From Rhododendron vialii (Eukaryota > Streptophyta > Magnoliopsida > Ericales > Ericaceae), in contig NC_080557.1 in assembly GCF_030253575.1 (NCBI RefSeq), forward strand, positions 40,097,001-40,161,000: a stretch of 64,000 bases of DNA, read 5' to 3'. Within the stretch, counting starts at the first letter, position 1. Each line of letters starts with the position of its first letter. Shown here piece by piece: positions 11,923-22,398 of this stretch. Position numbers and translations under genes: made by a program. Below the pieces are notes generated by a model. That model had not been told where the DNA came from, did not search any database, and was given only the letters and a program-made list of their open reading frames with translations.

Positions 11923-11968
<46 letters not shown>
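11923..11968. repeat. (GA)23 microsatellite
   Basis: Uninterrupted GA run. Shorter GA runs lie at about 11742-11760 and 11811-11820. Confidence 0.95.
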
Positions 11969-11970
<2 letters not shown>

Positions 11971-12099
11971 CATAAGCATAAAGTAAGAGTCGTCGTAAAC
12001 TTAGTAGAAGAGGGAAAAAGAGATTTTAGCATACCTCGTATGTGAGTTTCAACTCTAACATGCAATTTGGATCAATAATTTTGTGGAGGAAACAAATAT

Positions 12100-12102
<3 letters not shown>

Positions 12103-12165
<63 letters not shown>
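12103..12165. repeat. (TC)31 microsatellite
   Basis: About 63 bp of uninterrupted TC, the longest pure CT run in the window. Another CT run lies at about 12401-12434. Confidence 0.95.
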
Positions 12166-12167
<2 letters not shown>

Positions 12168-12395
12168 AACCCTTTCTAAAGACACACTCAGGAGACAATA
12201 CTGACGATGACACAGCACTAAAATCCAGACCAAAATGGCATTCAGCTGCAGATGCACCTGCACCTCATGATCCTCTGTGCACCAGACCATCATCTGATTT
12301 ACAGAGCGCATGTATGATCAGGTGCAGGTGTAAATGCAGATAAAGGCTACATCTTGGTTTATTGTTTTGAATTTGATCACAGCTCATGCATGACT

Positions 12396-12437
<42 letters not shown>

Positions 12438-12688
12438 CCCATCGATGTACACTTAATTAAAATGGAAAAGTCACACATAAAAATCTACTCATCATGGGGT
12501 ATATATAGAATCAGCCAGATATTAATTATGTGTTGATGAGCAACTCTACGTACGTGTGCCTATTACGTGAACTACGTATCCCCTTCCTATGCCCTACGAC
12601 ATTTTCAGTTTATTTTATTTAATTTTGAGGTTGAGCTTCAACCCTTTTAGAATTATATGGAGTGCAACACATATACGATGAGTGGAAT

Positions 12689-12820
12689 TGGAAAATCCTG
12701 CGGTGCACTCCCCTATAATGCATCCTGTAAGGTAGCTTCGAACCGTATTTAAATAATTAATTGCCGAGATGGACTGCCCCACAGGGTGCACTACAAGAAA
12801 TGCCCTACAGAATTTCCAGA
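12689..12820. mobile_element. Small MITE (ATTGCCGAGATG family)
   Basis: The left end gaaaatcctgcggtgcact and the right end tgccctacagaatttcc are imperfect inverted copies. The interior carries gtgcactacaag and attgccgagatgga, as in the element at 43264-43654. No clear target duplication was found. Confidence 0.55.
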
Positions 12821-13925
12821 TCACGATAAGTACACTTATATGTAACTCACGGTATCGAGGCTAATTAACGCATGCCTTAACTAATTCTTAGAGGACAATT
12901 CACATTGTTTATAACAAGCGAAAGCCCCGACCAATTAAAGTCTAAGACTTATGTTACCTAAAACATGGGTCATACCGATACCGGTACAAGGAGCATGAAC
13001 GAAAAACGTGGTACGTCGCATGCTTGAATATTGATACACTATGGGTAGTCTTCTATGAATTATTTATACAAATCACATCTCTAAGAGCATAGTAACCAAA
13101 TTTGTTTACATTTTCTCTTATCAAAATTCCACTCTCTCTGGATTTTTACATTAATAATTAGATATTATGGAAAAAAGAACTTTGGGATTGCTTTGAATCG
13201 CTAAATTTACCGGTTTGAAATGGAATTGTACCTTTCGAAATGTGCACATCGTAATTTAATTCACTTGGGCCGGTATCCGCGTTCCCTGCACGCACAAGCC
13301 ACTCATCAAGATAAAATCCACATGCACTTTGCTATACTTGTGTCTCTTTTACTATTTTGAAATAAAAGACATTTGAAAGTGTCCCAGCATTGACTTCCAA
13401 AAGGACACATAATCCATAAAACATATACCTAACTCTTGAAAAGCCCAACAAACACACATTAATGGGACCGACGAGAAATCTTCCCGTGCCGAATAGATAC
13501 GTTCCAAGTGATATCTGTTTGGCATATTTGGGCCTTTCAGTATAATTTTGAATGGTTCGGATTGAAATTTTATCTCTCCTTTCACCTGAACATTTTCTCT
13601 CTCCAAATCTGAAAAGTTTAAAAATGCAATGGACATTTCGAATCTGTCGAGCGGGCACCACGTGACACCTAACTGGCATTGAAAAATTTTCCGAGACGCA
13701 TTGAGGACGCCGGCCCCGCCCCTTGTGGCCTTGTCTGTTTCCTTACCCAAAAATATGGCCTTTAAAAATAGGGGCCACGTGATGCATGGCCCGTCGAGCA
13801 CGTGTGATGGGATGCACCCACTAATCAGAGGATGACACGTGGTACGCTACGACGTACAGTCCACCTGAACTGACTGGGTCGCCTCGTGGCCTCGGTCTTG
13901 CTTTATCTAACTAGAGTAATGGAGT

Positions 13926-14180
13926 GAGAAGATTTTTAGTGTCGAGCGGGTACCACGTGGTGTCCGTTCGGAGCATCGGGCTATTCATTTTGCTTTTGGA
14001 TGGCTTAGATTTGGAGAGAAAAAAAGAAGAGAGAATAAGGAGGGAGAGTGTTGAGATGAGAGGAGAGAGATTGTTTTAATCTAGATCATCCAACACACTT
14101 TCGGACGACTCGAATGTGTTGCTCGGGTATCACGTCAACTGAGTGACGTGGTACCCACCCGACACCCAAAAATTTCTTAT
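13926..14180. mobile_element. MITE with G-box-bearing terminal repeats
   Basis: The left end (gatttttagtgtcgagcggg, then taccacgtgg) and the right end (gtacccacccgacaccc, then aaaaatt) are imperfect inverted repeats of about 35 bp. Fragments with the same cgagcgggcaccacgtg motif occur at about 13648 and 14237. The left end contains the CACGTG palindrome. Exact borders are uncertain by some bases. Confidence 0.6.
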
Positions 14181-15274
14181 GGTTTGGGAATTGGGCATAA
14201 TGTGCCAATTGCCATAGTGGAGTAATTATTGGGTGGGCACCACGTGGTAGTGTTGTAGTCATGTGTAATCTTTCAAAACTATCATGCGCTCTTTAGTGTT
14301 GATTCTCGCATTATGCCCGCGCTTTCAACCATTGCTCTTACGATTTTTTATGTCTTGTTCTCTTTACAATTCAAAAAGAATTTTTCAAAAGATTTCTCCT
14401 ATTTTCAACGTTTCTTTCTTTATCTCTCTCCACTTATTACCCTTACTATTTTTCAAAAAAAATTTCAAACACCAATCCAAACAAATTTTGAGATGTGTTT
14501 TCAAATATGCTTTTACACTCGCGCCTTTCAATTCTTGCTCTCACGAATTTTAGTAATTTGAGATGTGTTTCAAAAATACTTTCACACTAGCTCGCGCTCC
14601 TACCCTCGGACAAACGCTTACATGCACGTGCACACAAATTACATGACTTAGTACGGTGCCCCATAAACACCCAATAGTTTTTTCTTATAGTTTTTCTTGT
14701 GACACCCATTACAAGATGATTTCTTTACTCCCTTTCTTTGAAATTTTTTTTTAATACATACGGTGATTATTTGTAATGTCCCCTTTTATGGTGGGAGACC
14801 TACACATATAGTAATAAAAAATAAAAATAAAAAGACCTACACATATGGAATTCATATGATCATGTGAGAGGGCGTCGCAAGTTACTATTGCAGTATTCAA
14901 AAAAAAAAATTTTCCTTTTCTTGCTGGAAGATTATTTTAGCTCACTAGTAATTTTTGTACCTCCAAATTAAGAACCTTGAAAATGCTAAATATTGAAAAA
15001 TTCATGTAAAATTCCGAGCAAAAATTACTCTTGACAAAGTTTAGCCAGCACTATGCTCAACTAATGGAGCAAGCCAATGACAAGTATTGTGTCTAACCAA
15101 ATGGAGATTCTCCAAAATAATAGTAACACTTACTTTTTCATATAATACTCAAAACACAATCATCTCTCACTTTTATTTCTAACGTTAAAATATTAATTTG
15201 TCCATATTTTTATCAAATAAATTCAAAATTGGTCATATTTTCAAAATATCGTTGATATGTTTTTAATGGTTACT
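14181..15274. other. Gene-free AT-rich interval
   Basis: No gene recognised. Two tandem-like blocks (cgcgctttcaaccattgctct near 14319 and cgcgcctttcaattcttgctc near 14520) suggest a degenerate duplication. Otherwise AT-rich filler. Confidence 0.5.
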
Positions 15275-15760
15275 TGTAGTGGGCTGGACTGTGGGTCAGC
15301 TTGCTGGGCCACTCGAAGGGCCCAAATCGGGGGAAAGCCTAATCAAACGCAACTGCCAACGCCCCGGGGCTTCGTGGGCGGGTCGAGGTGTTGAATCGGT
15401 TCTTGAAGGGTCGCATATGGATTGATCAAATTGCATTTGACATCGAGCTGTCCGATCACGGCACGTGGCGTCGCTTTTGGTCAGGTCATGTACTCCCCCG
15501 ATAGTGTGGCACTCGGCAATAATCATGGGTGAGCCCATACCAAATGGCAGTTATTTGTGACGTCACAACCGGCACGTGCTCGGCACAAGCTACCTTAGAG
15601 GTCAAGGCAAATAACTCACTATATAAGGTACAATGTTTAACCCTAAAAGAGATACACCGTCCTTATTCACTTATTAAAGCTTTGTATTTCCCTTCAATTG
15701 AGGCTTACTTAGCCATTAGAGTGTCTGTCGATCGGTCTATTTCGACCGACTAAGCACTAA
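15275..15760 (+). mobile_element. LTR-like fragment adjoining a LINE
   Basis: Begins tgtagtgggctggact, similar to the start of the solo LTR at 3818 (tgtagtggactgaac). It has a TATA box (tatataag, 15620-15627) about 345 bp in, followed by a transcription-start-like region. No matching 3' terminus or target duplication is found, because LINE coding sequence begins at about 15766. The fragment therefore appears truncated by, or joined to, the LINE. Confidence 0.6.
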
Positions 15761-15761
15761 C

Positions 15762-17899
15762 GTGGTTTCTTGCATTGCAAATTTAGGTATGGACATGATC
15801 TGTCATGCCATTGATGAAATCTTGCGGAAATATGAGATAGCTTCTGGCCAAATGGTGAATAGAGATAAGTCCTCTTTGTTTTTTAGTCCTAATACTCCAG
15901 CGGCCGTGAAACAGGGGATCTTGGAAGCTCTTAATATTCGCTTTGAGAATCATGGTGGAAAGTATTTGGGTTTACCATCTATTATTGGCAAATCGAAAAC
16001 CGGTGTCTTCCAGTATGTTAAAGATCGGGTTATTGCCAAACTTAAGAGTTGGAAGGACACGGTTTTGAACTTGGCTGGGAAAGAGACCATGCTTAAATCT
16101 GTTGCTATTACGATGCCAAATTTTATCATGCAATGCTTTCTATTGCCAAAGCGAGTATGCAAGGACTTATGCAGTGTGATTAGGAAATTTTGGTGGGGCT
16201 CGAAGGAAGGTGAGAACAAAATCAATTGGGTTAATTGGAATAAGCTTTGTGATAGTAAATTGCAGGAAGGGCTTGGCTTCCGTGATTTTCATGATTTCAA
16301 TTTAGCATTTCTTGCTAAGCAAGGATGGCGTTTGGTTAATGGCCCTGATTCTCTGTTCCAGCGTTTGTTCAAAGGGAAATACTTTCATCATTCCTCTTTT
16401 TGGGAGGCCTCCTACCCAAAGTCAGCCTCCTGGGCTTGGAGGAGTATTTGTGCGGGTCAAACAGTGTTGCAAAAAGGGTGGAGATGGTGCGTTGGTGATG
16501 GTAAAACTATTAGTATTTGGCGTGATCCTTGGCTTCCCCGTTCACTTAACTTTCGTGTGCTTAGTCCCGCTCCACCTGTGGATTCTCTTTATCACAGTGT
16601 CACTTGGGTCTCTGATCTTATTGATGAGGAAACTCACTCTTGGAATATCCCTTTAATCAAGACTTTATTTTCTGATATTGATATGGAAGCTATTCTTTCT
16701 ATTCCAATTAGCTCTCAAGGGGCTCCGGATAAAGGGATATGGCATTATACAGATGATGGTTTATTTTCAGTCAAATCAGCATATCGCTTGACGAGATCTA
16801 GCAATATTCCGCACAACTCTAGAGAGAGAGGAGAATCTAGTTCGGGCTCTTTACAGGATGGTATTTGGAGACTAATCTGGTCCTTACGAGTTCCCAATAA
16901 AATTAAAATGTTTTTATGGCGATGCTCTCACAACGCTCTTGCAGTGTTATTTAATCTTTTCAAGAAAAAGATTGATGTTTCTCCTTACTGTCCGAGGTGT
17001 AATTCTGCTTTTGAAACTATCGAGCATCTCATTTTTCAGTGTAAATCATCCAAAGAGGTGTGGAAAAATTCCCCCTTTGCTAATGTAGTCTTACCATCTT
17101 GGGATTCTCTCTCATTTACTGAATGGTGGATTTGTATGATCCAATCTGTTCGTAATTCTAGTGGAGTGGAGGATCTCCAGGCTATTTTAGCCACTTTGTG
17201 CTGGATGTTATGGAAGGGGAGGAACACTACATACTTTGATAAAAAGCTATGGACTTGCTCTGCTATAGTTGACAAAGCGATCACCCTTTGTGAGGAGTTC
17301 AAAGCAACTACAGAAACGGTCTATTCCGTCCTTAAGCTCTCCACTCCAACCCACCCCTCGTCCTGGCTTCCCCCTCCACCTAATGTTATTAAACTTAATG
17401 TTGACGGTGTAGTTAACAAAAAGAATGGCATTTCTGGTGTGGGTATTGTAGCAAGAAACCATCTTGGTGAAATTTTGGGGTTCATTTCGATTCCTTTTGC
17501 TGGTTTCTTATCGGCACGTTCTACTGAGGCTTTGGGATTTTGTGAAGCCCTTGTCACTGCGGCTATTAAAGGATTTGCTGAAATTATTGTTGAAGATGGC
17601 TCGTTGGAGGTAGTTCAGGCTTTGATTCAAGATGAAAAGTCTCTCTCTGATTGTAGCTCTATTCTTGCTGATTGTGTAGAGCTTTTTCCTTTATTTTCAT
17701 CTTGTTCCTTTATTCATGTTAAGCGTTCTTGTAATAGGGTAGCTCATTCATTGGCTAAGCGTTCCCTATTAGGTGCTAGACTGGAGTGTTGGGGGGGTCC
17801 TGTCTCCCAACATCTCGCTAGTCTTGCCCGTGATGATTTTCGGTCCTCGGACCGCTCTTTGTCTTAATAAAATCATCCCTTCTTCCGTGGAAAAAAAAA
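15762..17899 (+). mobile_element. 5'-truncated LINE (L1-like non-LTR retrotransposon)
   Basis: Only the 3' half is present: the C-terminal part of ORF2, then a very short 3'UTR with aataaa overlapping the stop (ttaataaaatc) and a poly-A tract ending at about 17899. The endonuclease and the catalytic palm of the reverse transcriptase are missing, as expected from incomplete target-primed reverse transcription. No clear target duplication was found. Confidence 0.88.
15787..17867 (+). pseudogene. LINE ORF2 C-terminal fragment: RT thumb, zf-RVT, RNase H
   Basis: An uninterrupted frame of about 700 codons. Its order matches plant LINE ORF2 after the FADD motif: the RT connector (ASGQMVNRDKSSLFFS, then GGKYLGLPS), a 'WWGS..NKINWVNW..LC' block, the zf-RVT zinc-binding region (RVPNKIKMFLWR, CPRCNSAFETIEHLIFQC), and an RNase H-like domain starting LNVDGVVNKKNGISGVG. 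In the RNase H part the Asp after LNV, the EAL glutamate and the VEDGSLEVV aspartate are present, so the fold's acidic residues look kept. The upstream Met at 15762 is probably fortuitous. Without the RT catalytic core it cannot be autonomous; the open frame suggests recent insertion. Confidence 0.88.
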
Positions 17900-18239
17900 A
17901 GATTGGAGGGAGGAGCTCATTCTAGATCCAAAGACCCACAAGAGAAGATCCAACTAGAACACCACCTCACATTACTAATCGTATTACCATTGGATTATAA
18001 TCTCAAAAAATTCCACATCATTTATCATCGTGTATACGAAGAATCATGTTTGATTTTGGAGAATCATGTTTGGTTCTTGATTTTGGAGATTGATTTTCAG
18101 GATATTAGTTGGAGATGGTCTAAGAAACAAGCTTGTGTTTAGCGGAAATTCGCCATCAATTATGTACTCTTGCTGGGCTATCAAATCTTATTCATTACTA
18201 TCACTTTAGGCATTGATATATACAACTATAAAGAGCGGA

Positions 18240-18452
18240 CCTCGGGTTGGTGTTGTGTAGCTGTGCTGCGTCTTATATCGGCAACCAACGATTGAGAGTT
18301 GTTTATTGTCAAGATGAGATCCGAACCCTCAGATGCACGATCCGACGACTCGGATGTGCGCAGCACGGCACTACGCACATCTCTGCACAGCACCATCCTC
18401 CTCTACACAGCACCATCCCCATCCTCCTCTACACAGCACCATCCCCATTCGA
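18240..18452. mobile_element. MITE-like element with repeated right end
   Basis: The left part ggttggtgttgtgtagctgt and the right part ending gcacagcaccatcc are imperfect inverted copies. After the right end, ctctacacagcaccatcccc is repeated in tandem, giving three copies of the terminal motif up to 18448. Single ends of the same type occur near 9166. Confidence 0.5.
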
Positions 18453-18453
18453 T

Positions 18454-18664
18454 AAAGAGCAACTTGCAATAGTAATCATTCATTCATTAATTAGAAAAGA
18501 CAATTGTGACCGGGATCACCGTGGCTCCCTTCCTAAGAAATTGAATCATGAGTTTTTTAAAGAGCAACTTGCAATATTAATCATTCATTCATTAATTAGA
18601 AAAGACAATTGTGACCGGGCTCAACGTGGCTCCCTTCCTAAAAGAAATTGAATCATGAGTTTTT
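18454..18664. repeat. Tandem duplication of ~105 bp
   Basis: Two copies (18454-18558 and 18559-18664) share aaagagcaacttgcaat, a cattcattcattaattag block, gacaattgtgaccggg and cgtggctcccttcctaa, with only a few differences. Confidence 0.9.
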
Positions 18665-18754
18665 GCATTCTTTTCGCCTTTTAAACCATCATGATCATGC
18701 AAAGCCCAAAGCTAGCTGCCGTGCGAAGGTTCTGATGAATTATACAATTAATAG

Positions 18755-19145
18755 AGGGTTTTTTTTATCTCAACAAAAGAAAATTTTATTATGAACTCAA
18801 TAAATACATTTGGAAAAAAGGAAAGAAAAGCAAAAAAATAAAAATAACCGAAGAAAGAGGTGGAATCACATCAAAGCAAAAGAGATGCATCTCAATTAGG
18901 TTAGCACCCAAACCTTTTGCAACAAATCAACAATCGTGTGCACTTCCCACTCCATACTGACATACATCCAACAAAGTATTAATGGCATGGATCCAACCAA
19001 AAAGCACCCAAATAGGACTACAAACGAGTCAAATCTAGCCGGCCTCCAAGTTTCCAACGGTCACATTTTTTTGCACAGGCAAGTTTATCCTAACCTCTAT
19101 GTGCGTATCATGGTTGAGCACACCATAGAACTCATCGCCAATTTC
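18755..19145 (-). mobile_element. Probable LINE 3' fragment, minus strand
   Basis: On the minus strand this reads as low-complexity T-rich 3'UTR-like sequence ending in aataaaattttcttttgttgag and an A-tract (seen on + as gggtttttttttatctcaac near 18757), like the ends of the relics near 1283 and 7018. No domain is recognisable in the body, so the assignment rests on the end only. Confidence 0.4.
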
Positions 19146-19148
19146 AGT

Positions 19149-19150
<2 letters not shown>

Positions 19151-19184
<34 letters not shown>
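19151..19184. repeat. (AT)17 microsatellite
   Basis: Pure AT run followed by a T-tract and ctttttctttttctttt. Confidence 0.95.
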
Positions 19185-19192
<8 letters not shown>

Positions 19193-19839
19193 TCTTTTTC
19201 TTTTTCTTTTATCTCTCAAGTCATGTCTGACAAAATACACCTTATTAATCCACGCAAATTCACCAACATGCTCGAGCGATCAATCCAAGGGGATTACCTT
19301 GTTGTCAACGTGTGGAACTTAAGAGTTCGCTTTCTTTTAAATTTCAGGTTTGAAACCTCATAGGCGCGATATATTAACTTCTTGTAACTTTTCCTCGACT
19401 TTAATCAGAGACTCCGCTAGTAAACGATGGAATTGATCCTTCGAGAAATACTACTCGTCAACACGTTCGTGAGTTAGCCCAAACATCTTGATCGTGACTA
19501 TACATTTTACATTTGGTTCCCATATAATACATCCATGTAGAACTTAGTTGTCCAGATCACTTGTGGGCCTAAATGACGCAGGCAACGGTCCTAAAATTGT
19601 GCACGTTGCTCTGATTGAGGCCTAGCCTTTCTTGAGCCCAATAGCTGGGGACCAAGTTAAGAAAAGGTTTCGGCATGGGGTAGAATTGGGCCGTCCCTGG
19701 TGGCTCAAGAAATTAAAGTAAGGCATTGGGCTCATCAAGAGCACAAGTAGAATTTATAGAAAATTAATCTTAGGTTCATTATGTAAACTTTATAAGTTTC
19801 ACAAGTCCACCTATTAATTTTATAAAGTTTTAAGTCCAT

Positions 19840-20075
19840 TTTAGAGTACCTTAGGGTAGGATAGGGTACTCTAGGATTTAGGCACTTTCAAATTTTAGGG
19901 TGCACTTTTTTATTATAGGACAGGGTACCCCAGGATAGCGACTAGCGTAGGGTACCTTAGGGTTTAGGCACTTTTAAAGGGTTTTAGGGTGCACTTTTCT
20001 ATTATAGGGTTTTAGTGGTTTAGACACTTTTATAGGGTTTTAAGCACTTTCATAGGATACCCTAAGGTTTAGGTT
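19840..20075. repeat. Degenerate minisatellite-like repeats
   Basis: Several imperfect copies of agggtaccctagg, tttaggcactttta and gggttttagggtgcactttt occur in alternating order. They resemble telomere-like ccctaa/ttaggg words but are too degenerate to be an interstitial telomere array. Confidence 0.6.
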
Positions 20076-20362
20076 GTGTGGACTTGTAACTTTACAAAAC
20101 TATTAAGTCGACTTGTAGACTTATGAAATATTTATAGTGGATCTATCACTAAATCTCCCTAGAATTTAATTTCACTGCATTTTCCATTTCCATTCATCAC
20201 GAGATTCTAGATTCAAACATAGCATTAGCCTGTCTCAGAAACCTAGCATTAGCCATTAATCTGTATTATCATGCATAAAAATGAGCATTTACAAGCGTTC
20301 AATCGACCTGATTCTTTTTCCCTTTATAAATTCAGAACTCTTAACACAATTTAACTTGTTTG

Positions 20363-20576
20363 GGAGGTCAGGAGTTCGAGTTTCTCCATCTGCGTGTGAG
20401 TGTTTTTTCCTTAAAGGGCTTTTCCTACCTAATAATGGGCTTATTTCTTATATTAATTGAGTTGTTGGGCTTTGTTATCTCGTGGACTCTCACAATTGAT
20501 GTAGTGTCCCGGTTAATTTGTAATCTGTACTTCATATCTGATGTAAAATTATCTCTTCTATCAATTGAAAAAAAAA
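20363..20576 (+). mobile_element. SINE-like retroposon with 10-bp target duplications
   Basis: A 214-bp insertion flanked by aacttgtttg at 20353-20362 and 20577-20586. A box B-like ggagttcgagtttct lies close to its start and it ends in an A-tract. Box A is missing or very degenerate, so it may be 5'-truncated. Confidence 0.7.
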
Positions 20577-20586
20577 AACTTGTTTG

Positions 20587-21779
20587 ATTCATGACATGTC
20601 ATTTGTCATTACAAATGACATATGAATGCATTTGTTTGGCATGACATGAGCACGATGTTATTCGCATTAATTGGAAGTTATAGGGTACTCTCAAAAAACA
20701 TGGAATCGTCCCTCTAATCATCATGAACCAATTTTATTTCTTCACAATCTTCCGTCACTTTAGGAAATGTAATTGACCTGTTGCAGATTTTTTTTTTTTT
20801 AAACGAGGATGATTGGGTTAAACACCGAAAGGTCATTTCTAAGAGAAGGATATGCATGATAGTTAAGTGATTTATCGGTTCCTCACTCATGTGCTTGTGA
20901 TCCTCTCGAGGATTGAGCATGAACGTGAGAGGGATTGCCGTCGCAAAAAAATTCATCCCATTTCAAAACTAAATGAGCAATATTCAACCCCAACCCTTTT
21001 CAAAACTAAGTAATTAAAGGTTAACGATTAGAGGATAAAATGGAAAAATGAAGTGATAAGACATGTAACGACTGTATTTTCTTATTAAGTTAAAATCACC
21101 AAAAGAGACCAACAAATTTGGAAACGGAAGTAGTAGTTAGATGTGATTTGATACTCTAATGTCTATGGCAATAATCACCTGAAACACTCGCTATTTTCAA
21201 AGACAATTGACAAACACACAAAGATTCGATTATGAATCCTATCTCCCATCCCTACCCACCTCAAGCACAAATGCTCGATCCACAGCAGCTAACAAATCTA
21301 GTTGTTTCGTGGTTCAAAAATTGTCGAATCTTGTCTCAATCATCATTTTAACGTGACTCTTTGAAGTACGTTTATTAGCTTAATTGGACGAGACATTTAA
21401 TACACGTTATCCTTGGTCGTTATTCCTGGATTCATGGGAGAGTACCATTTTATAGGATGTTATTTGTCACTTATCACGTGCTATTAACAATTTAAGGAAA
21501 TTGATTTATACACTTTTCTAATTGATTCACACATTCTTTCTTTTTTTGTCTTTTAGCCCATGAATTTATAAAACAGTCCCTTAATTTTGTAAAAAGTGTA
21601 AGCATGCAGGAACTGTTTTGTAAATTCATCTGCTAAAAAAACGATGCTTTTATCAATTAAAGGAGTAGAAATCAATTTCCTTTTAACATTATATGAATGT
21701 GTAATCCACATGGTACAAAAAAAACACAAAACAAACAAACAACATAAAAGCCCAGAGAAAATAAGGCTTCTATTGTGGT
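20587..21779. other. Gene-free AT-rich interval
   Basis: No gene recognised. Small open frames on both strands (for example 20714-20956 and 21553-21792, minus) show no domain. Confidence 0.55.
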
Positions 21780-22131
21780 TAGGGGTGTGCACGGGTTGGA
21801 CGGGGTCGGGTTCGGCTCCGAATCCGACTCAACATGTCGGGTATCAATTTTTTTTTGCCTCAAACCGAACAAGTGAGAATAACCGTCCGCGTGCCCGATT
21901 TTTTTTTTTTGTCTGGTCGGGTCGGGTCCAACCAAAACCGATGTAAATCTATATGAATTTGTCGGTTTTGGTCGGGTCGGGTAAGAAAAACAGCACCCCG
22001 ATTCCCGAATCGAAAATTGATTTTTTACAAAAAAATTGAACCCGTACCTGACCAAACCACATGTTCGGCCCCGCCCGAGACCCTTCGGGTCGGGTCGGAT
22101 TTGTCGGATCACGGGTTTTTTGCACACCCTA
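21780..22131. mobile_element. Small hAT-like MITE with cgggtcgggt subterminal repeats
   Basis: Ends taggggtgtgcacgggtt and the inverted tgcacaccct-a. Flanks attgtggt (21772-21779) and attgtggc (22132-22139) agree in 7 of 8 bases, consistent with an 8-bp hAT target duplication that has mutated once. The interior is rich in tcgggtcgggt-type words, as in the element at 7230-8669. No coding capacity. Confidence 0.75.
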
Positions 22132-22348
22132 ATTGTGGCATTAATTAGGAAAATCCTTGGGGGTTAAGTAATTATAGGGCACCACCACCATCACTTTTTC
22201 TCTCACTAAAATGTCAGTGAAAATTTCGCAGCAACCGCCAATGTTTGTAAAATTACAAACACACTCTGCACCCCATCATCATCACATTAATCCGCATACA
22301 GTACACATGACTCCTATTTAACTTGTACGAGTATCACCACCCCACTCA

Positions 22349-22374
22349 CTCTCTCTCTCTCTCTCTCTCTCTCT
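22349..22374. repeat. (CT)13 microsatellite in the HIPP 5' leader region
   Basis: CT run 25 bp before the HIPP start codon, probably inside the 5'UTR. CT-rich leaders recur in this window (before the glycosyltransferase, dolichol kinase and ILP1 starts). Confidence 0.85.
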
Positions 22375-22398
22375 TGAATCCAACTCAGGGAATTCGTA

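Larger units (their letters stand above)
8678..13925. other. Gene-free repeat-rich interval
   Basis: No gene is recognised in these 5 kb. The long open frames here (for example 11587-11979 and 12083-12343, minus and plus) are translations of CT/GA microsatellites into Leu-Ser or Arg-Glu runs. The interval holds several microsatellites, a short hairpin near 10323, and MITE pieces described separately. Confidence 0.6.

Noticed and set aside
11587-11979. 130-codon minus-strand open frame full of Leu-Ser
   Set aside because: It is a translation of GA/CT microsatellites; same for 12072-12311, 12083-12343 and 42752-43000.
13352-13801. 149-codon minus-strand open frame
   Set aside because: No domain recognised, lies in DNA with MITE fragments, and a second frame on the same strand overlaps it; no sign of coding constraint.
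19840-20075. Interstitial telomere repeat array
   Set aside because: ccctaa/tttaggg words are present but too irregular and sparse.
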